From assembly GCA_003427395.1 (NCBI GenBank), contig BFEA01000455.1:723609-760235 (forward strand): a stretch of 36,627 nucleotides of DNA, in the 5' to 3' direction. Source of the DNA: Chara braunii. Taxonomy: Eukaryota > Streptophyta > Charophyceae > Charales > Characeae. Position numbers and translations under genes: made by a program. Under the pieces are notes generated by a model. That model was not told the origin of the DNA and made no database searches. It saw only the letters and a list, made by a program, of their open reading frames with translations. This document shows positions 1-9,779 of the stretch, in pieces (the first letter of the stretch is position 1; the number at the start of each line of letters is the position of its first letter).

Positions 1-1020
1 TGCGTGAGAGCATGTTTCAAACGCTTGAAAGCTGCCTCACACTCGTCGGTCCAGTCCCATGGTGTGTCAAGTCGAGCTAGATCAGTCAAGGGAGAAACAA
101 TTGTGTTATAGTTCTTTACGAAGTTGCGGTAATAACCACACATTCCCAAGAATGGTCCGACCTCAGTCACAGACTGGGGTCGTGGCCAGTAACTTATGCT
201 AGCCACCTTTGCATCTTCGGGCCTAATTCCATCCGCGGATACTTCATGACCCAAGTACATGATTCGAGTGCGACCGAACTCGCATTTCTCTGCGTTTATC
301 TTATACTTGTGCTGCCGAAGGAGTGAAAGTACTTTGTCTACATGCTCAGCATGTTCCTCGACTGTTCTACTAAAGATAAGTATATCGTCGAGATACACGA
401 CAACGAACTTATTTAAGTAGTTATGGAAGATCCTATTCATGGCGTGCTGGAATGTACCGGGCGCATTGCAAAGGTCAAAGGGCATCACCACAAACTCATA
501 CAAACCGTACCTAGTCTAAAATGTGGTTTTGTGTTGGTCCTCCGGTCTTATGGCAATCTGATGGTGGTCGGATTTTAAGTCTATCTTTGTATAGTACTTA
601 CATCCCTGCACCCTATCCAATAGGTCGTCGATGCGTGGTAGAGGCTCTGCGTTCTTAACGGTGATGGGATTGAGGCCTCTATAATCACTGCACACCCTTA
701 GTGTTCCCCCTTTCTTTGGAACAAACAGAACCGGTGAGCCAAAGGGGGAAGTGCTAGGCCGTATCCAACCCTTTTCTGTGAGCTCTTTCAGTTGCCGACG
801 AAGTTCGTCCAACTCGGTCGAAGCCATCTTATAGATTCTCCCTTAAGGTGTTTTGCTACCTGGGATGATCTCTATGGCATGGATAACCTCCATGTCTGCG
901 ACTCCTGAGGGTTCCTGGAACAGATTAGGGTACTTGGCGACGATGGTCTCTATCTCTGGGAGTGTTTTAACGGCCTCCCCTTTTGCAGAGACATAGACTA
1001 AGTACATTCCTTCCTCTTGG
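1..1020 (-). pseudogene. Ty3/gypsy reverse transcriptase (broken, partial)
   Basis: This is the RNA-dependent DNA polymerase of a gypsy-type retrotransposon, which would copy element RNA in a cytoplasmic particle. One minus-strand frame runs from about 1020 to the window edge. It shows the linker before RT (ending in GRIYKM), the fingers with [15 protein letters not shown] and [10 protein letters not shown], then [21 protein letters not shown] (first catalytic Asp), MPFDLCNAPGTFQ, and the YLDD catalytic box at 384-395. The final segment, ending in a WDWTDECEAAF-like stretch, is the start of the connection to RNase H. The frame is broken by TAA at 843-845 and TAG at 516-518. It is also out of frame with the protease, with an apparent one-base loss near 1020. 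Confidence 0.88.
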
Positions 1021-1740
1021 TTCTGTTTAAGTAGTTATAGAAGGCAAATGCGCATAAGCACCCATAGGAGTCTATTAACCTACTAGCTTTGTACTTAGCC
1101 AATCTAACGGTTCTCCCACTAGGCAACTCGTGCTTCAACACCTTCTTGTCCCAGTCAAACTGGGGCTTGGCAACCTCGAGGTAGTACATGCCCAGCAACA
1201 TGTCAAAGGGCAACTCGTCGCTCACCAGGAATGATATCTTATGATTTATCTCTCCTCCTGGGTAGGAGAAGGTGCAGACTACATCTTTAACGTAGTCCTC
1301 CACCATCATGCACTCTTTGTTGGCCAAAGTAGATGCTACCGGTCTACTAAGGCACTGCACCCGGTCCTTTAGGCACAGTCTTTCAACGCAGTCGCGACTT
1401 ATGAAGTTTCGTATGGAGCCAATGTCTACGAAGGTGCTGCACTTGCGACCACCCACACCAACTTCCACAACGAAGTGCTCCCCTCTAGGACCTCTACTTA
1501 GTGCCACCCAGGACTCACGAGGGTCCCTTGCCGACCACTCACCTTGAAGGTCCTCTAAGGCTTCAGACACATCCAACGTACAGAGTATCGTTGGGTCCGG
1601 ATGCGTCTGCGGGGTGACTAAGGAGTCAATAGCTTCGACCAACTCTTGAAACGGGGAGGGTACGTCACCCCCTTCAACGAGAGTGGAAGCAGCTACATCT
1701 TCTATCGGCCCTAAGTGTTTCCTGAGTTGGAGCTCGTAGA
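998..1740 (-). pseudogene. Retropepsin-like protease domain of the gypsy pol
   Basis: This is the aspartic protease that would cleave the Gag-Pol polyprotein. The open frame extends upstream of the first possible start to about 1740, overlapping the end of gag in another frame. The motif TFVDIGSIRNFIS (active-site codons at 1415-1426) lies where the usual D-T/S-G sits, so the catalytic Asp is kept but the second residue is Ile. About 70 residues later, FDMLLGMYYLEVAKPQFDW matches the conserved LGM-(D/Y)-W-L flap-side region. The frame ends at 998 with a tail that belongs to another frame, which marks a frameshift before RT. It is a domain of the polyprotein, not a separate gene. Confidence 0.8.
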
Positions 1741-2750
1741 GGCCCCAGACTGAGAAGAAGGAAACCCACCCTTAGGAGGGATCTTTTGCGAGACCTTCGG
1801 GTTCTTGCATTTAAACTGCGTATGGTTGTACTCGCCACAGTTTATGCAAGCACCTCGCGACCAACGATCTGGCCACACTTCCTGATCCAAGCCTGCTCTA
1901 ACCCAAGCAGCTATCTTGTTTGGGTTAGTGGGCCCCTGACTCCTTTGCTGACCGCCCTTGCCGCGACCTGCTGCCTTAGTCTTAACTACTGCGGCGAGGT
2001 TGCTACCCTCAGCACTCTCCTCACCGTCAAACTCTGCACCCTCCACAAGTTCAGAAACATCATCGATTTCAGTTTGATTCCCTTCGAAATCAACCATCAT
2101 CAATCGACTACCCTTCTTCTTCCATTCTTGTGGAGTCTTCTTCTTTCTCTCATCCGTAGAAGGGGTTTGAGCACTACCCAACGTAGCCTCTAAGTCTAGG
2201 GCCTTCTTGCTGAATGTCCTAAAAGTGTGATACTCTCTACGAGCCTCACTGGCTAATAAGTTCTTGATGTCTGTGGGAAGACATCTCAAGAACGTGGTCA
2301 ACAAAACCTGTGGATTGTACTCCACTCTTGGGACAACGATCAAGCGCTCTACGGTTGTGGTAAACTCTCGCACCGACTTGTACTTTCTAGCATCAAGCTT
2401 TAGAAGCCCATCAGTGGCAATCTGTGCCTGCTGAGGTTTGTGCCATCGAGCCTCCACTAAGTCCATAAAGCTCTCTAGGGTGTGGGTCTGCGCCCAATCA
2501 CCCATGTTCCTGCCGAACCCCTTTGAAGCTACCAATCCATTAAGTCGGCGAGTTGATGTACCCTTTTAAGTAGGATGCCGCAGTAATCACTTCCTCCTCT
2601 ACCAATGTCCTCTTTGCCCTCACCCACACTGGCACCGTTCTCAACCACGTGTCGAGTTGCTGGGTAGAGAGATGACAGCGGAAAGGGCTGCCAATGCTCT
2701 GTTCACACTCTCCCCAAAGCTTCTGGAGCTGAAACTTCAGCGATCAGTCT
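1711..2750 (-). pseudogene. Ty3/gypsy Gag (frameshifted)
   Basis: This is the structural capsid/nucleocapsid protein. The longest frame (1711-2535) starts within the capsid-like helical region (WAQTHTLESFMDLVEARW) and has a basic, polar linker. It ends with a CCHC zinc knuckle C-x2-C-x4-H-x4-C encoded at about 1808-1850, followed by a Ser/Gly-rich tail. The N-terminal part continues to the right in a second frame (about 2570-2746), with segments such as QQLDTWLRTVPVWVRAKR and EEEVITAASYLKG that read directly into the capsid domain. A frameshift near 2565-2575 separates the two. The gag stop overlaps the protease frame, so the original element may have used a frameshift there, or this is another lesion. 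Confidence 0.82.
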
Positions 2751-2890
2751 CAACGAGGAAGCAGATAGTAACGTCCGGCTCCTAGATATCACCTTTCAGA
2801 CGACTCAGGGAGGTTGAACTGAACCACAACTATGGGGGGGCAGGGGAGGGCAGAACTAGACCCCGCACTCACAAAAAATTCAGCCTCCGC

Positions 2891-4291
2891 AAGCAGGAGT
2901 CAGACCTTAAAATCATATCGTGGAACATCAATGGCATGTCCACTTTACTAACTAATCACAAGAAATGGGACAATTTAATGAAGGGCACGGACTGGTTCGG
3001 AGGCTCACCGCCTAACCTGTTATGCATTCGAGAGACTCACCTAACACAATCCGAAAAGCACCAAAAAACTCAAGCGCAAATAATAAAGAGGCTGAAATGG
3101 GTAAGAGAAGCAATCTGGGTTGCTACCCCTCGCCCTAATTCAGCAGGCGTGGTTATATTAACACACAACAAATCTAGATTTGCAAACAGGATCTCCAAGA
3201 TTGATTCTGACATAGATACAGAAGAAGGAGGATGGGTCAGCCTAGACTTCCAAATATGCAAAGAGAAGTTCAGGTTACTAACGGTCTACGTCTCGGGTGT
3301 GTTGAACCAAAGGTCTAGACTAATAGAGGGTCTACGCCCGAGGTGTGACCTCAATAAGCAGCTCATCCTTGCATGAAACCGGAACGCTGCACTGGACCCA
3401 ACCATGGACCGCTTTTTAGGCAGATCATCAGGAACAACACAATCCACGCGGAACGAAGCCCTACCCATCCATGAGCTTATGATGGAAAAGAATCTAATCG
3501 GTCCATTTAGAGTTTGGCATCCTGACAACAAGGAAATCACTTATCTAAAAAGGAACAGAAGCCAACACATCTCGGCATCTCGAATAGACTTCTTCTTAAC
3601 ATCAGAATCACTCATAGGAACAATCCTTAACGCAAAAATAAGAGGCCTACCCCATTACTAAGGCCTAGATCACAAACCGATCAGCCTATCCCTAAATTTA
3701 GGAACCACTCCTAACAGGGGACAAAGCTTCTTCAAAGTCAACAACTCACTTGTAAACACAACAGAAATTAGGAATGCGGTCCTGTCCGCATGTATTAATC
3801 ATGACTCCACTAATCAAGTTCTTCCTGACTTGGTTGTTGCCCTCACGGAATCTACGGCAAGAGCATCCAGAGTAATAGCCTCCAAGAGAAAAACAAGGGA
3901 GGAGTTGCAACAGTCAATAAGGGTGGCAGGAAAAAAATTATTTAGCAACCCAGGAAACAGTCTATATGAAAAGGTCCTGGAACAGGCCAGACAAGAGATG
4001 TCTGAATGGAAGGAATGGAGGAACAAAGGCCTAAGGATGAGAGCCCATATAAAAGATTGGGAAGAAGGGGAGAAGATGACCAAGTACTTCTTCAATAAAA
4101 TCAAGACAAATGCGAGGAACGCAAGCATAGACAAACTACAAACAGAACAAGGACAAACTTCCGACCCACAACATATGCTAGCAGCAGCAGCAACTTTCTT
4201 CCAAAACCTCTACACTTATAAAGAACAGGATTACCCACAACATGAAACCACACACGCGAGGGCCAAATTCTTGAGCAGGCAGCTACTATAG
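2891..4291 (+). pseudogene. LINE ORF2 endonuclease domain and linker (broken)
   Basis: This is the apurinic/apyrimidinic-type endonuclease that nicks target DNA for target-primed reverse transcription. One frame (stops apart) runs from KIISWNINGM (2909-2938) through CIRETHL (the metal-binding Glu), AGVVILTHNKSRF and FRLLTVYVSG to the SRIDFFLTSESL and DHKPISLSL blocks. The catalytic block normally reading G-D-W/F-N is destroyed: a TGA at 3374-3376 replaces Gly and the next two codons are substituted, while the following NAALDPTMDR is intact. A TAA lies at 3659-3661. After the domain, an alpha-helical linker rich in Lys and Glu leads to a frameshift near 4270-4290, where the RT frame takes over. 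Confidence 0.85.
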
Positions 4292-5709
4292 ACAAGCCGA
4301 TCACCGAACAAGAGGTCTTCGAAGCATTGAAATCAATGAAACCGAACAAAACCCCAGGACTGGACGGACTATCTAAGGAGTTTTGGGTTGAATTTTGGCC
4401 AATCTTGGGTACATAATACTTCCATTGTTTGGAAAAAGCTTGGAGTAGAGGCACACTAGGAGAACTTCAAAGCACAGGAGTGGTATCCCTGCTCTACAAG
4501 AAAGGCGACCCAACAAATATCAGAAACTATAGGCCAATCTGCTTGCTCTCAACAACATATAAAATTTTTGCCAAACTCCTGGCCAATAGAATAAGAAGAA
4601 TAACAAGGAACTTTGTTCATCTCGACCAGACGGGTTTCATCCCTGAAAGGTTCATCCTGGATAATGTAATGACCCTCAACGAATCAGTCAGATACATCCA
4701 GGATAAAAGAATGAATGCGGCCATACTGTTTTTCGATTTTGAAAAAGCATACGACCAAGTCAACTAGAACTTCCTAAGACAATGCGTGGAGAAAATGGGG
4801 GTAGGTCCAAACTTCAGAAAATGGGTCCAAGTCCTATACTCAGAAGCTCATGGAAGAGTACAGATCAACGGTCATTTGTTGCAGTCATACCAAATGTGTC
4901 GATCAGTAAGACAGGGCAATCCATTGGCAGCCCCAATCTTTCTTTTCATCATGGAGGCCATAGCATCCTTTCTAAGGAAAGACCATTCGATTGAGAGATT
5001 GGTAGAGGATAGACAACATTCAATCGGCTTGCCGCCCACCATACTATTTGCAGATGACCTGACAGTTCTAATATGGGCATTGGACTCCTCTTTTCAAGCA
5101 CTTACCCGAGCCATGCAAGCCTTCCAAATAGCGTCAGAGATGAAAACAAATTGGCCCAAAACAATTGGATGGTGGCTAACAGACACGCAAATTGACCCCC
5201 CACAAAGCACCCCGGAGGGAATGAGCTGGTCTCGAGGCAACGGACCACTCAGATTCTTAGGAGTCCAAGTATCCAAGCATGGAACCAGCCAATGTATGGC
5301 ACCAGCCATAATGAATAAGATATCCAAATTGGGTAGGTGGTCCAGTGTGTACACCTCAATATTTGGTAGGGCACTTATCCTGAACGCATCAATCTTCTCA
5401 ATGATGTGGTATGCAGCCACGATCTGGAGCTCACCCAAGCAACAGAGAGCCCAACTACGAAGAAGCGCAGCAGCCTATTTGTGGTCAGGGAATCCCTCCA
5501 AAACCAACTTCATTTCAAAGGTAGCTTGGAAGTATGTCATCCTGAAGAAATGTCAAGCAGGTCTTGGAATCCTGGACCCGGATACACAAATCAAAGCATT
5601 GCAGGCGAAGTGGATCATCAAAATGATAACCAATAACAAGCTACCTTGGAATAAATTGGGGCTACGCAGGATACAACAGCTAGCTAGTTACAAAACCCGG
5701 ACAACATGA
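4272..5709 (+). pseudogene. LINE ORF2 reverse transcriptase domain (broken)
   Basis: This is the RT that would copy the element RNA at a nicked chromosomal site. Conserved blocks in order are KPNKTPGLDGLSKEFW, RPICLLSTTYKIFAKLLANR, DQTGFIPERFILDN, FFDFEKAYDQV (first catalytic Asp), SVRQGNPLAAPIFLFIMEA, and TILFADDLTVL with the FADD box at 5047-5058. Downstream, AGLGILDPDTQIKALQAKW and a PWNKL segment match the region after RT in plant L1-type LINEs. Stops are TAA 4414-4416 and TAG 4765-4767, both single-base changes from sense codons. The frame changes again at about 5706. Confidence 0.9.
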
Positions 5710-6136
5710 GCAGACTCTTCTGGCTCATGGCCAAATCCTGGGCAATGAAAGGCTTTGCACAAACAACGAAGAAAGAAGACCTAGAAGAAGAACAGGACCA
5801 CAATTTTTGGAAACAACTAATGAAGTCATGGAAGGAAATCCTACCTACTAAAGTGAGAGAACCAACAACCAAGGAAGAAGTCCTCAGACAACCACTTTTC
5901 TGCAACCAATCATTATTAGACTCGCAGGGAAAACCATGGACCTTAACTGGAAAGGACACAAAATGGAGCACCGGGGTAGAAAAAGGAATGTGCCACAAAT
6001 CAAGCATCTATGGCAAGATACCGATAGAAGATGGAGAATATCTGAAGAAATGAGGGGACGTTTGAAAGGTTGTCACAATCTGCAAGAGAACTTAAACAAT
6101 ATTCTGATCGCAGTATCTGACACATGTATGGGCTAG
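5706..6136 (+). pseudogene. LINE ORF2 C-terminal region (frameshifted)
   Basis: This is the continuation of the LINE polyprotein after the RT, starting in a frame shifted from the upstream part. It reads SRLFWLMAKSWAMKG, a helical Lys/Glu-rich stretch, then PLFCNQSLLDSQGKPW and KWSTGVEKGM. The reading moves to another frame near 5960-6000 (IKHLWQDTDRRWRISEEMRGRL) and ends at 6136. The P-L-x-x-N ... G-I/V ... L-W pattern is typical of L1-type ORF2 C-termini. A zinc-finger-like Cys/His cluster could not be defined. Confidence 0.65.
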
Positions 6137-7540
6137 AGTAGCTGGGGAGATGGGGGTTACGTCCCAAGGCCTGGTCGAGGTCCCACTCGCAAATACGTTC
6201 GTTCCCCGTCAAGTAGGGAAATTTCGGAGGTTCCGCCCAGGGCCGTGCAGGCAAACAAGAGTGCTCCCAATATTCATGGAATTCCCGATCCCTCAAACAC
6301 TCGCAGTCAGTGACACGAAAGGGAACGTCGAAATTCATGCTGCAAGTCGGGGTGGAACACCAGCCATTCGGGAAATTAGTCGAGTTCAGGTTTTGCAAAT
6401 GCGCGTGTAGGCAACGATCGTCTTTGGTCGAGCCTACACGTGCGTGCATGGGACCTTCCTTCGATCACATGGGTGAAAGCCATCGATTCGCGAGATGGAT
6501 CATCCTCTAGTGAGACGGTCATCTAATTGTCTAGCATGCTTATCCAATTCATACACAGACAGAATCACGCCTATCATCCATGCATCTAGCTTATATTCAA
6601 ACAGAAAGAATCGAGAATCATTCAACAATTCTTTGGCCAATCTGCCCAGAGATCACACAAGGCTCGATCGCCGGGAACCAATCAATCAGATTTGCCGATT
6701 CAAAAAGACAGAGACGGGGAGTTGGGAAAAACAATCCACATGTCAGTCTTCGAAGAAAGCAAGCAAGGAAAACGAAAAATCCGAGATGTCGATAAAAAAG
6801 AAGGACAAGGCGACTGGCGCCGAATACGAAAATCGCTCAGAAGGATGGAAGAGAACCATCACCACCACACATCCCGTCTATCTCTCTCTCTCTCCACAAC
6901 GTCCCGATGCGGGCAGTCTGTCGCCTCGCAACCACACAGAGTTGTTACCCCGCTTAGTCCGAACATGCCAGCCAGGTTCGCCCGTATGCCGCAGTCCGTC
7001 GTGGCCCCACGTCAACCCCGCATGCCCAGCACCAGCTCATCGGATCGCCCAACTCTTTACTTACCTTTCAAATCTCGCTCGTTAACCTATCCTCTCGACC
7101 GCGCTAACTCCCAGAATTCTTAGAGAGCGAGTTAATCGCGCTTGCGAAATTTATAGCATGCATGCTTGCGTGAGATACCCGGGGGTTGTGCCTAAGTGGA
7201 AAAAGAAGGAGGAGGAAGGAAGTGCCTACGTCTCCATGGCCAGGCCGCGACGTGGGGGACGTAGCCTCACCCCACACATCGATCCAGTCATGCAAGCGTT
7301 CAGGCCAATAGGACAGAGGAAGAAGGACACGCGCACAAGGACGCCACAAAAGATATCAAGAACAGGAGGATTACAGTTGCAATTATGCCCGCCAAAACAA
7401 AAGTTACAGTTACACGCAAGGATGGAGGTGCGGAAAAGTCAGAACACAGATCCTGATGCGGCAAAGCGTGCGTAAGCAAGAAGCGTCGTGCAACAAAAAT
7501 TGAGACGCGCCTAAATTCCTAATCTAAATCCTAATTGCAA
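6137..7540. other. Unassigned region after the LINE
   Basis: About 1.4 kb with moderate GC and several overlapping open frames up to 196 codons on the plus strand (6495-7085) and 149 on the minus (6000-6449). None shows a recognisable domain. The base composition resembles coding or gene-flanking DNA more than the AT-rich repeats further right. A 12-bp hairpin lies at 6401-6443 and a short CT run at about 6880. It may include the LINE 3' tail, a host gene flank or another decayed element; I see nothing decisive. Confidence 0.3.
6401..6443. repeat. Hairpin, 12-bp arms, 19-nt loop
   Basis: The arm at 6401-6412 (GCGCGTGTAGGC) pairs with 6432-6443 (GCCTACACGTGC) with one mismatch in 12. It lies just beyond the LINE end. 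No family relation was recognised. Confidence 0.6.
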
Positions 7541-7594
7541 AAAAAAAATTGAACAAAGCAAATTCCAAGAGCCCACGGGGGCTTGACCTCAACA

Positions 7595-7676
7595 AAACGG
7601 TGCAAGTGGGACAAGGTCCCTGGGAAAATTCAGAAAGATTTTCCCGTTCGACGACCTTGTCCCACTTGCACCGTTT
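7595..7676. repeat. 82-bp near-perfect hairpin with nested inner stem
   Basis: A 24-nt arm at 7595-7618 (starting AAACGGTGCAAG) is perfectly complementary to 7653-7676. Inside it, GGGAAAAT (7622-7629) pairs with ATTTTCCC (7638-7645) around an 8-nt loop. The same GGGACAAGGTCCC motif recurs at 8171-8183 in a separate repeat, so this is probably an element terminus or a foldback-type mini-element. A hairpin RNA product is possible but not shown. Confidence 0.75.
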
Positions 7677-7924
7677 AGCTGAGGCAGCTCAACGGTGGGA
7701 CAGCTACAAAAATCATTCTAATTCAATTTCAAATGAGAAATGCATTTATAAATGGCACGAATACAATTGTTCTGGTTTTTCTCTTTTCACAAATGGAGTG
7801 GCATACGGGCACTTCCACAGCAGAAAATGAAGAGTTGCCAGAATCCCTTCTGTACAAAAATGGCAAAGGGAAGGAGGCTCGTACAGTTTCTCTAAAAAAA
7901 CGCCTTTTGGGGGAACAAGAGGGT

Positions 7925-7968
7925 CGTTGAGCTAGCTGTCTCAAAAAAAGGAGACAGCTAGCTCAACG
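7925..7968. repeat. 44-bp perfect palindrome, 18-bp arms
   Basis: CGTTGAGCTAGCTGTCTC (7925-7942) is perfectly complementary to 7951-7968 around an 8-nt A-rich loop. The right flank CTCAACGGAAAGTGG resembles the flank of the hairpin at 35865-35907 (CTCAACGGAAAATGG), although the stems differ. The motif GCTCAACGG also occurs near 7687 and 8155. Confidence 0.8.
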
Positions 7969-8164
7969 GAAAGTGGCGAGGGTAGGGGGAGTAGTATTCG
8001 AGAGAAAGGATTTACTTCTGCTTTTTGTTGTAAGAAAAAGCAAAGATAGTCTCTATTGCCTTTTTTATTAAAAACGGACCGCTAGATGACTTGAAGGACA
8101 TGCATCTCCGCTGTCGCCTACAGTCACACATCGTCGAAAGCCCAACGTTGACCTAGCTCAACGG

Positions 8165-8380
8165 AGTTAATGGGACAAGGTCCCAGGGAAGGTCCCAGCA
8201 AAAAACAAAAGAAGAAAAAAAACCAAAAAATCCGGAAAAAAAGTATTTTATGCAGAAAAATGAACTGAACAACTTTTGCCTCCGGGTTACATCGAAATTC
8301 TTTACCTTTTTTTTTTTTTTTTTTTTTTTTTNCCCTTGGCCCGGCCAGGCAAGTGGTCCCGTGCCACTCTCTTTCTTCTT
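8165..8380 (+). mobile_element. hAT-like non-autonomous element, copy 1 (core plus subterminal)
   Basis: The core at 8243-8306 (containing GCAGAAAAATGAACTGAACA) matches cores at 15967-16029 (minus), 18927-18991, 19648-19712 and 24949-25013 (minus). On its left are the GC-rich palindromic motifs GGGACAAGGTCCC and AAGGTCCCAGC, then an A-rich tract. On its right are a long T run containing one undetermined base at 8332 and GGCCAGGCAAGTGG, shared with the copy ending at 19099. A terminus-like GGTAGCCTAG is displaced to about 8602-8611, after a ~220-bp stretch bounded by CCACTCT repeats, suggesting a later insertion. The left end is unclear. Confidence 0.55.
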
Positions 8381-8611
8381 CTACTCTCTCTACTTGGTTC
8401 AAGGGATTGTACATTCGATATTGCATGATTCACTTTTGTGTGACGCTGCAAGTCCACTCTTTTTTTCTTTTTCCTTTTTTTTTTTTCTTTTTTTTCCTGT
8501 GAAAAACACACCCAAGCTGAAGCTAGGAGTGCTGATAAGAGCAGACACCACTAGCTCCGCCGGGGAGGCCACATCTATTGGTGGGGAGGCTGCAAGTCCA
8601 CTCTGGTAGCC
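8380..8611. other. Pyrimidine-rich segment bounded by CCACTCT repeats
   Basis: This holds CT- and T-rich tracts (8461-8497) and two copies of GCTGCAAGTCCACTCT (about 8446 and 8589). It separates GTGCCACTCT (about 8369) from CCACTCTGGTAGCCTAG. That is what an insertion with a 7-bp duplication inside copy 1 of the hAT-like family would give. No coding potential was seen. Confidence 0.35.
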
Positions 8612-8631
8612 TAGCTTTTCACAAGTTTTCA

Positions 8632-8880
8632 GTACCTACCTACAACTATTCCTAGGGCTGTACAGGGGACCCCTGCAATCTACCTTTCACAGTGGTGAAG
8701 GGGATATTGCATGTTGCCCCTTGAACTTGTGGTTTAGGGTACAGGGTTGGGGCCGCCAGCGGAGGCCCAGCTAACCAAAAAATGGAGCATTTGCCAGTAG
8801 TTTCACCTCCATCTTTCACCTTCCCCCACCCCATCGAGTGACAGCAGTGTCTACGGCCAACACTCTCCCACACACCAAAT
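8632..8880 (-). repeat. Dispersed repeat family D, copy 1
   Basis: About 249 bp matching 10243-10491 in inverted orientation. Shared blocks include GGACCCCTGCAA, ATTGCATGTTGCCCC, TTTGCCAGTAG, CCATCGAGTGACAGCAGTGT and GGCCAACACTCTCC. One end carries the motif GTAGGTAGGTA/CCTAGGAATAG, which recurs alone near 9410, 10161 and 10193. No ORF is conserved between copies. It is a short interspersed or MITE-like family. Confidence 0.75.
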
Positions 8881-8885
8881 GCAAC

Positions 8886-8946
8886 CCACTCCCACTCCCA
8901 CTCCCACTCACACTCACACTCACACTCACACTCACACTCACACTCG
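8886..8946 (+). repeat. Hexanucleotide minisatellite (CACTCC/CACTCA)n
   Basis: CACTCC units pass into CACTCA units over about 60 bp, directly next to family D copy 1. The unit is not the plant telomere repeat. Confidence 0.9.
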
Positions 8947-9022
8947 CCACCTTATTATTAGCTAAAGATCATAACTGATACCTACCAGGAGGATCAAGCT
9001 GACTGTCTCAGCTGCTTGGCGC

Positions 9023-9113
9023 CTACTGTCTTCCCCCGAATAGAACGTACGGTCATTGTAGCCGTATCAGTCCAGAAAAATGACTGTACGTTCTATTCCC
9101 GTGAAGACCGTAG
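9023..9113. mobile_element. 91-bp imperfect palindrome, possible mini-MITE
   Basis: A 35-nt arm (9023-9057) pairs with 9079-9113 at 30 of 35 positions around a 21-nt loop. The central part, GAATAGAACGTAC, matches the ends of the 352-bp inverted-repeat unit at 11902-12253 (CGAATAGAACGC). This may be an internally deleted derivative of the same family. Confidence 0.65.
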
Positions 9114-9130
9114 CATGCCCCAGGTGGTTG

Positions 9131-9187
9131 GGGATTGAACCCATGACCTCCGGCCTAGCTCAACTGGTCAGGTCCCCCGCCTAGATT
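9131..9187. other. tRNA-like halves in head-to-head arrangement
   Basis: GGGATTGAACCC at 9131-9142 is the reverse complement of a pol III B-box/T-arm (GGGTTCAATCCC). It is followed directly by an A-box-like TAGCTCAACTGG at 9156-9167 on the plus strand. The two cannot form one tRNA because they face opposite ways. They look like two fused tRNA-derived (SINE-type) ends. Confidence 0.35.
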
Positions 9188-9415
9188 GTGCGTTGATGAA
9201 ATATGAAAGTTGTTTTCTGTTAGGGGAAAAAAAAAAAAAAAAAAGGCAGCGAGCCACATGAAAAAAAACTTGGCTTTCTTTTTTTTTTCCGGAAATTCCG
9301 AAATTGCACTTTTATTAACAGGGCCCAGTGCCCAAGGCAATTACATAATCAAGATAGTCTATAACAAAAAAAAAAAAAACCTTGGCTTTCTACCTCTCTT
9401 TGTATACCCTTAGGA

Positions 9416-9487
9416 GTAGTGGTAGGTAGAATGGTAGAGTCTTCAGATCACATGTCATAGATCACGGGTTCAAGTCTGGCTTGGGAC
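9416..9487 (+). other. tRNA-like sequence (possible SINE head or tRNA pseudogene)
   Basis: A TAGGTAGAATGG A-box-like motif (9423-9434) and a GGTTCAAGTCT B-box-like motif (9467-9477) are 44 nt apart start to start, the spacing of a normal tRNA. T-arm pairing is incomplete and the acceptor stem does not fold, so it is not a working tRNA. It follows the family D end motif, which may be fortuitous. Confidence 0.35.
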
Positions 9488-9520
9488 TTTGGGGGGGGTT
9501 CTTGTCCAGCTTGGCCTGTC

Positions 9521-9578
9521 ATCTCTTCAAACGAACACATAGTCCTGCCATCTCTTCAAACGAACACATAGTTCCCTC
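9521..9578 (+). repeat. 29-bp tandem duplication
   Basis: Two adjacent copies of a unit starting ATCTCTTCAAACGAACACAT are offset by 29 bp. Degenerate repeats of CCTTCGGGCA-type sequence continue to about 9720. On the minus strand these give a repetitive Cys/Pro-containing frame with no other support. Confidence 0.75.
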
Positions 9579-9779
9579 TACATAGTACTGCACATATCTG
9601 GCCTTCGGGCACAGATATCTCGCTATACAGTTACACAGAGCACACATAGCCTTCGGGCAGACACAAAAACATGGCCCTATGGGCTCATACAAAACAGACA
9701 TAGCCTCTGGCCGCACACATATCCACACAACTACGGTACTGGGCTGGGGGGGTCTATCAGGTATATAATGGGGTCTACG

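Larger units (their letters stand above)
1..2750 (-). mobile_element. Ty3/gypsy LTR retrotransposon, internal fragment
   Basis: Reading the minus strand from right to left gives gag, a retropepsin-like domain and reverse transcriptase, in the usual Ty3/gypsy order. The left edge of the window cuts the element shortly after the RT palm, so RNase H, integrase and the 3' LTR are not visible. No 5' LTR or primer-binding site was found to the right of gag, where the LINE begins. At least two stop codons (516-518, 843-845) and several frame changes show that this copy is dead. Family assignment rests on the zinc knuckle, the protease motif and the YLDD box seen in translation. Confidence 0.9.
2835..6136 (+). 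mobile_element. Non-LTR retrotransposon (L1-type LINE), 5'-truncated and decayed
   Basis: An apurinic-type endonuclease, a reverse transcriptase and a C-terminal region follow one another on the plus strand, as in plant L1-type LINE ORF2. ORF1 is missing, so the copy is 5'-truncated at about 2835. It abuts the gag end of the oppositely oriented gypsy fragment. At least four in-frame stops and three frame changes are visible. No clear 3' poly-A tail or target-site duplication was found after 6136, so the right boundary is approximate. Confidence 0.9.

Noticed and set aside
6000-6449. 149-codon minus-strand frame over the LINE end
   Set aside because: It overlaps the recognisable LINE frame on the plus strand and shows no domain; taken as a shadow.
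8124-8426. Minus-strand frames with a recurring peptide (KVVQFIFLH) at several hAT-like cores
   Set aside because: The peptide recurs because the DNA core recurs; the frames run into homopolymers and have no consistent start or end.
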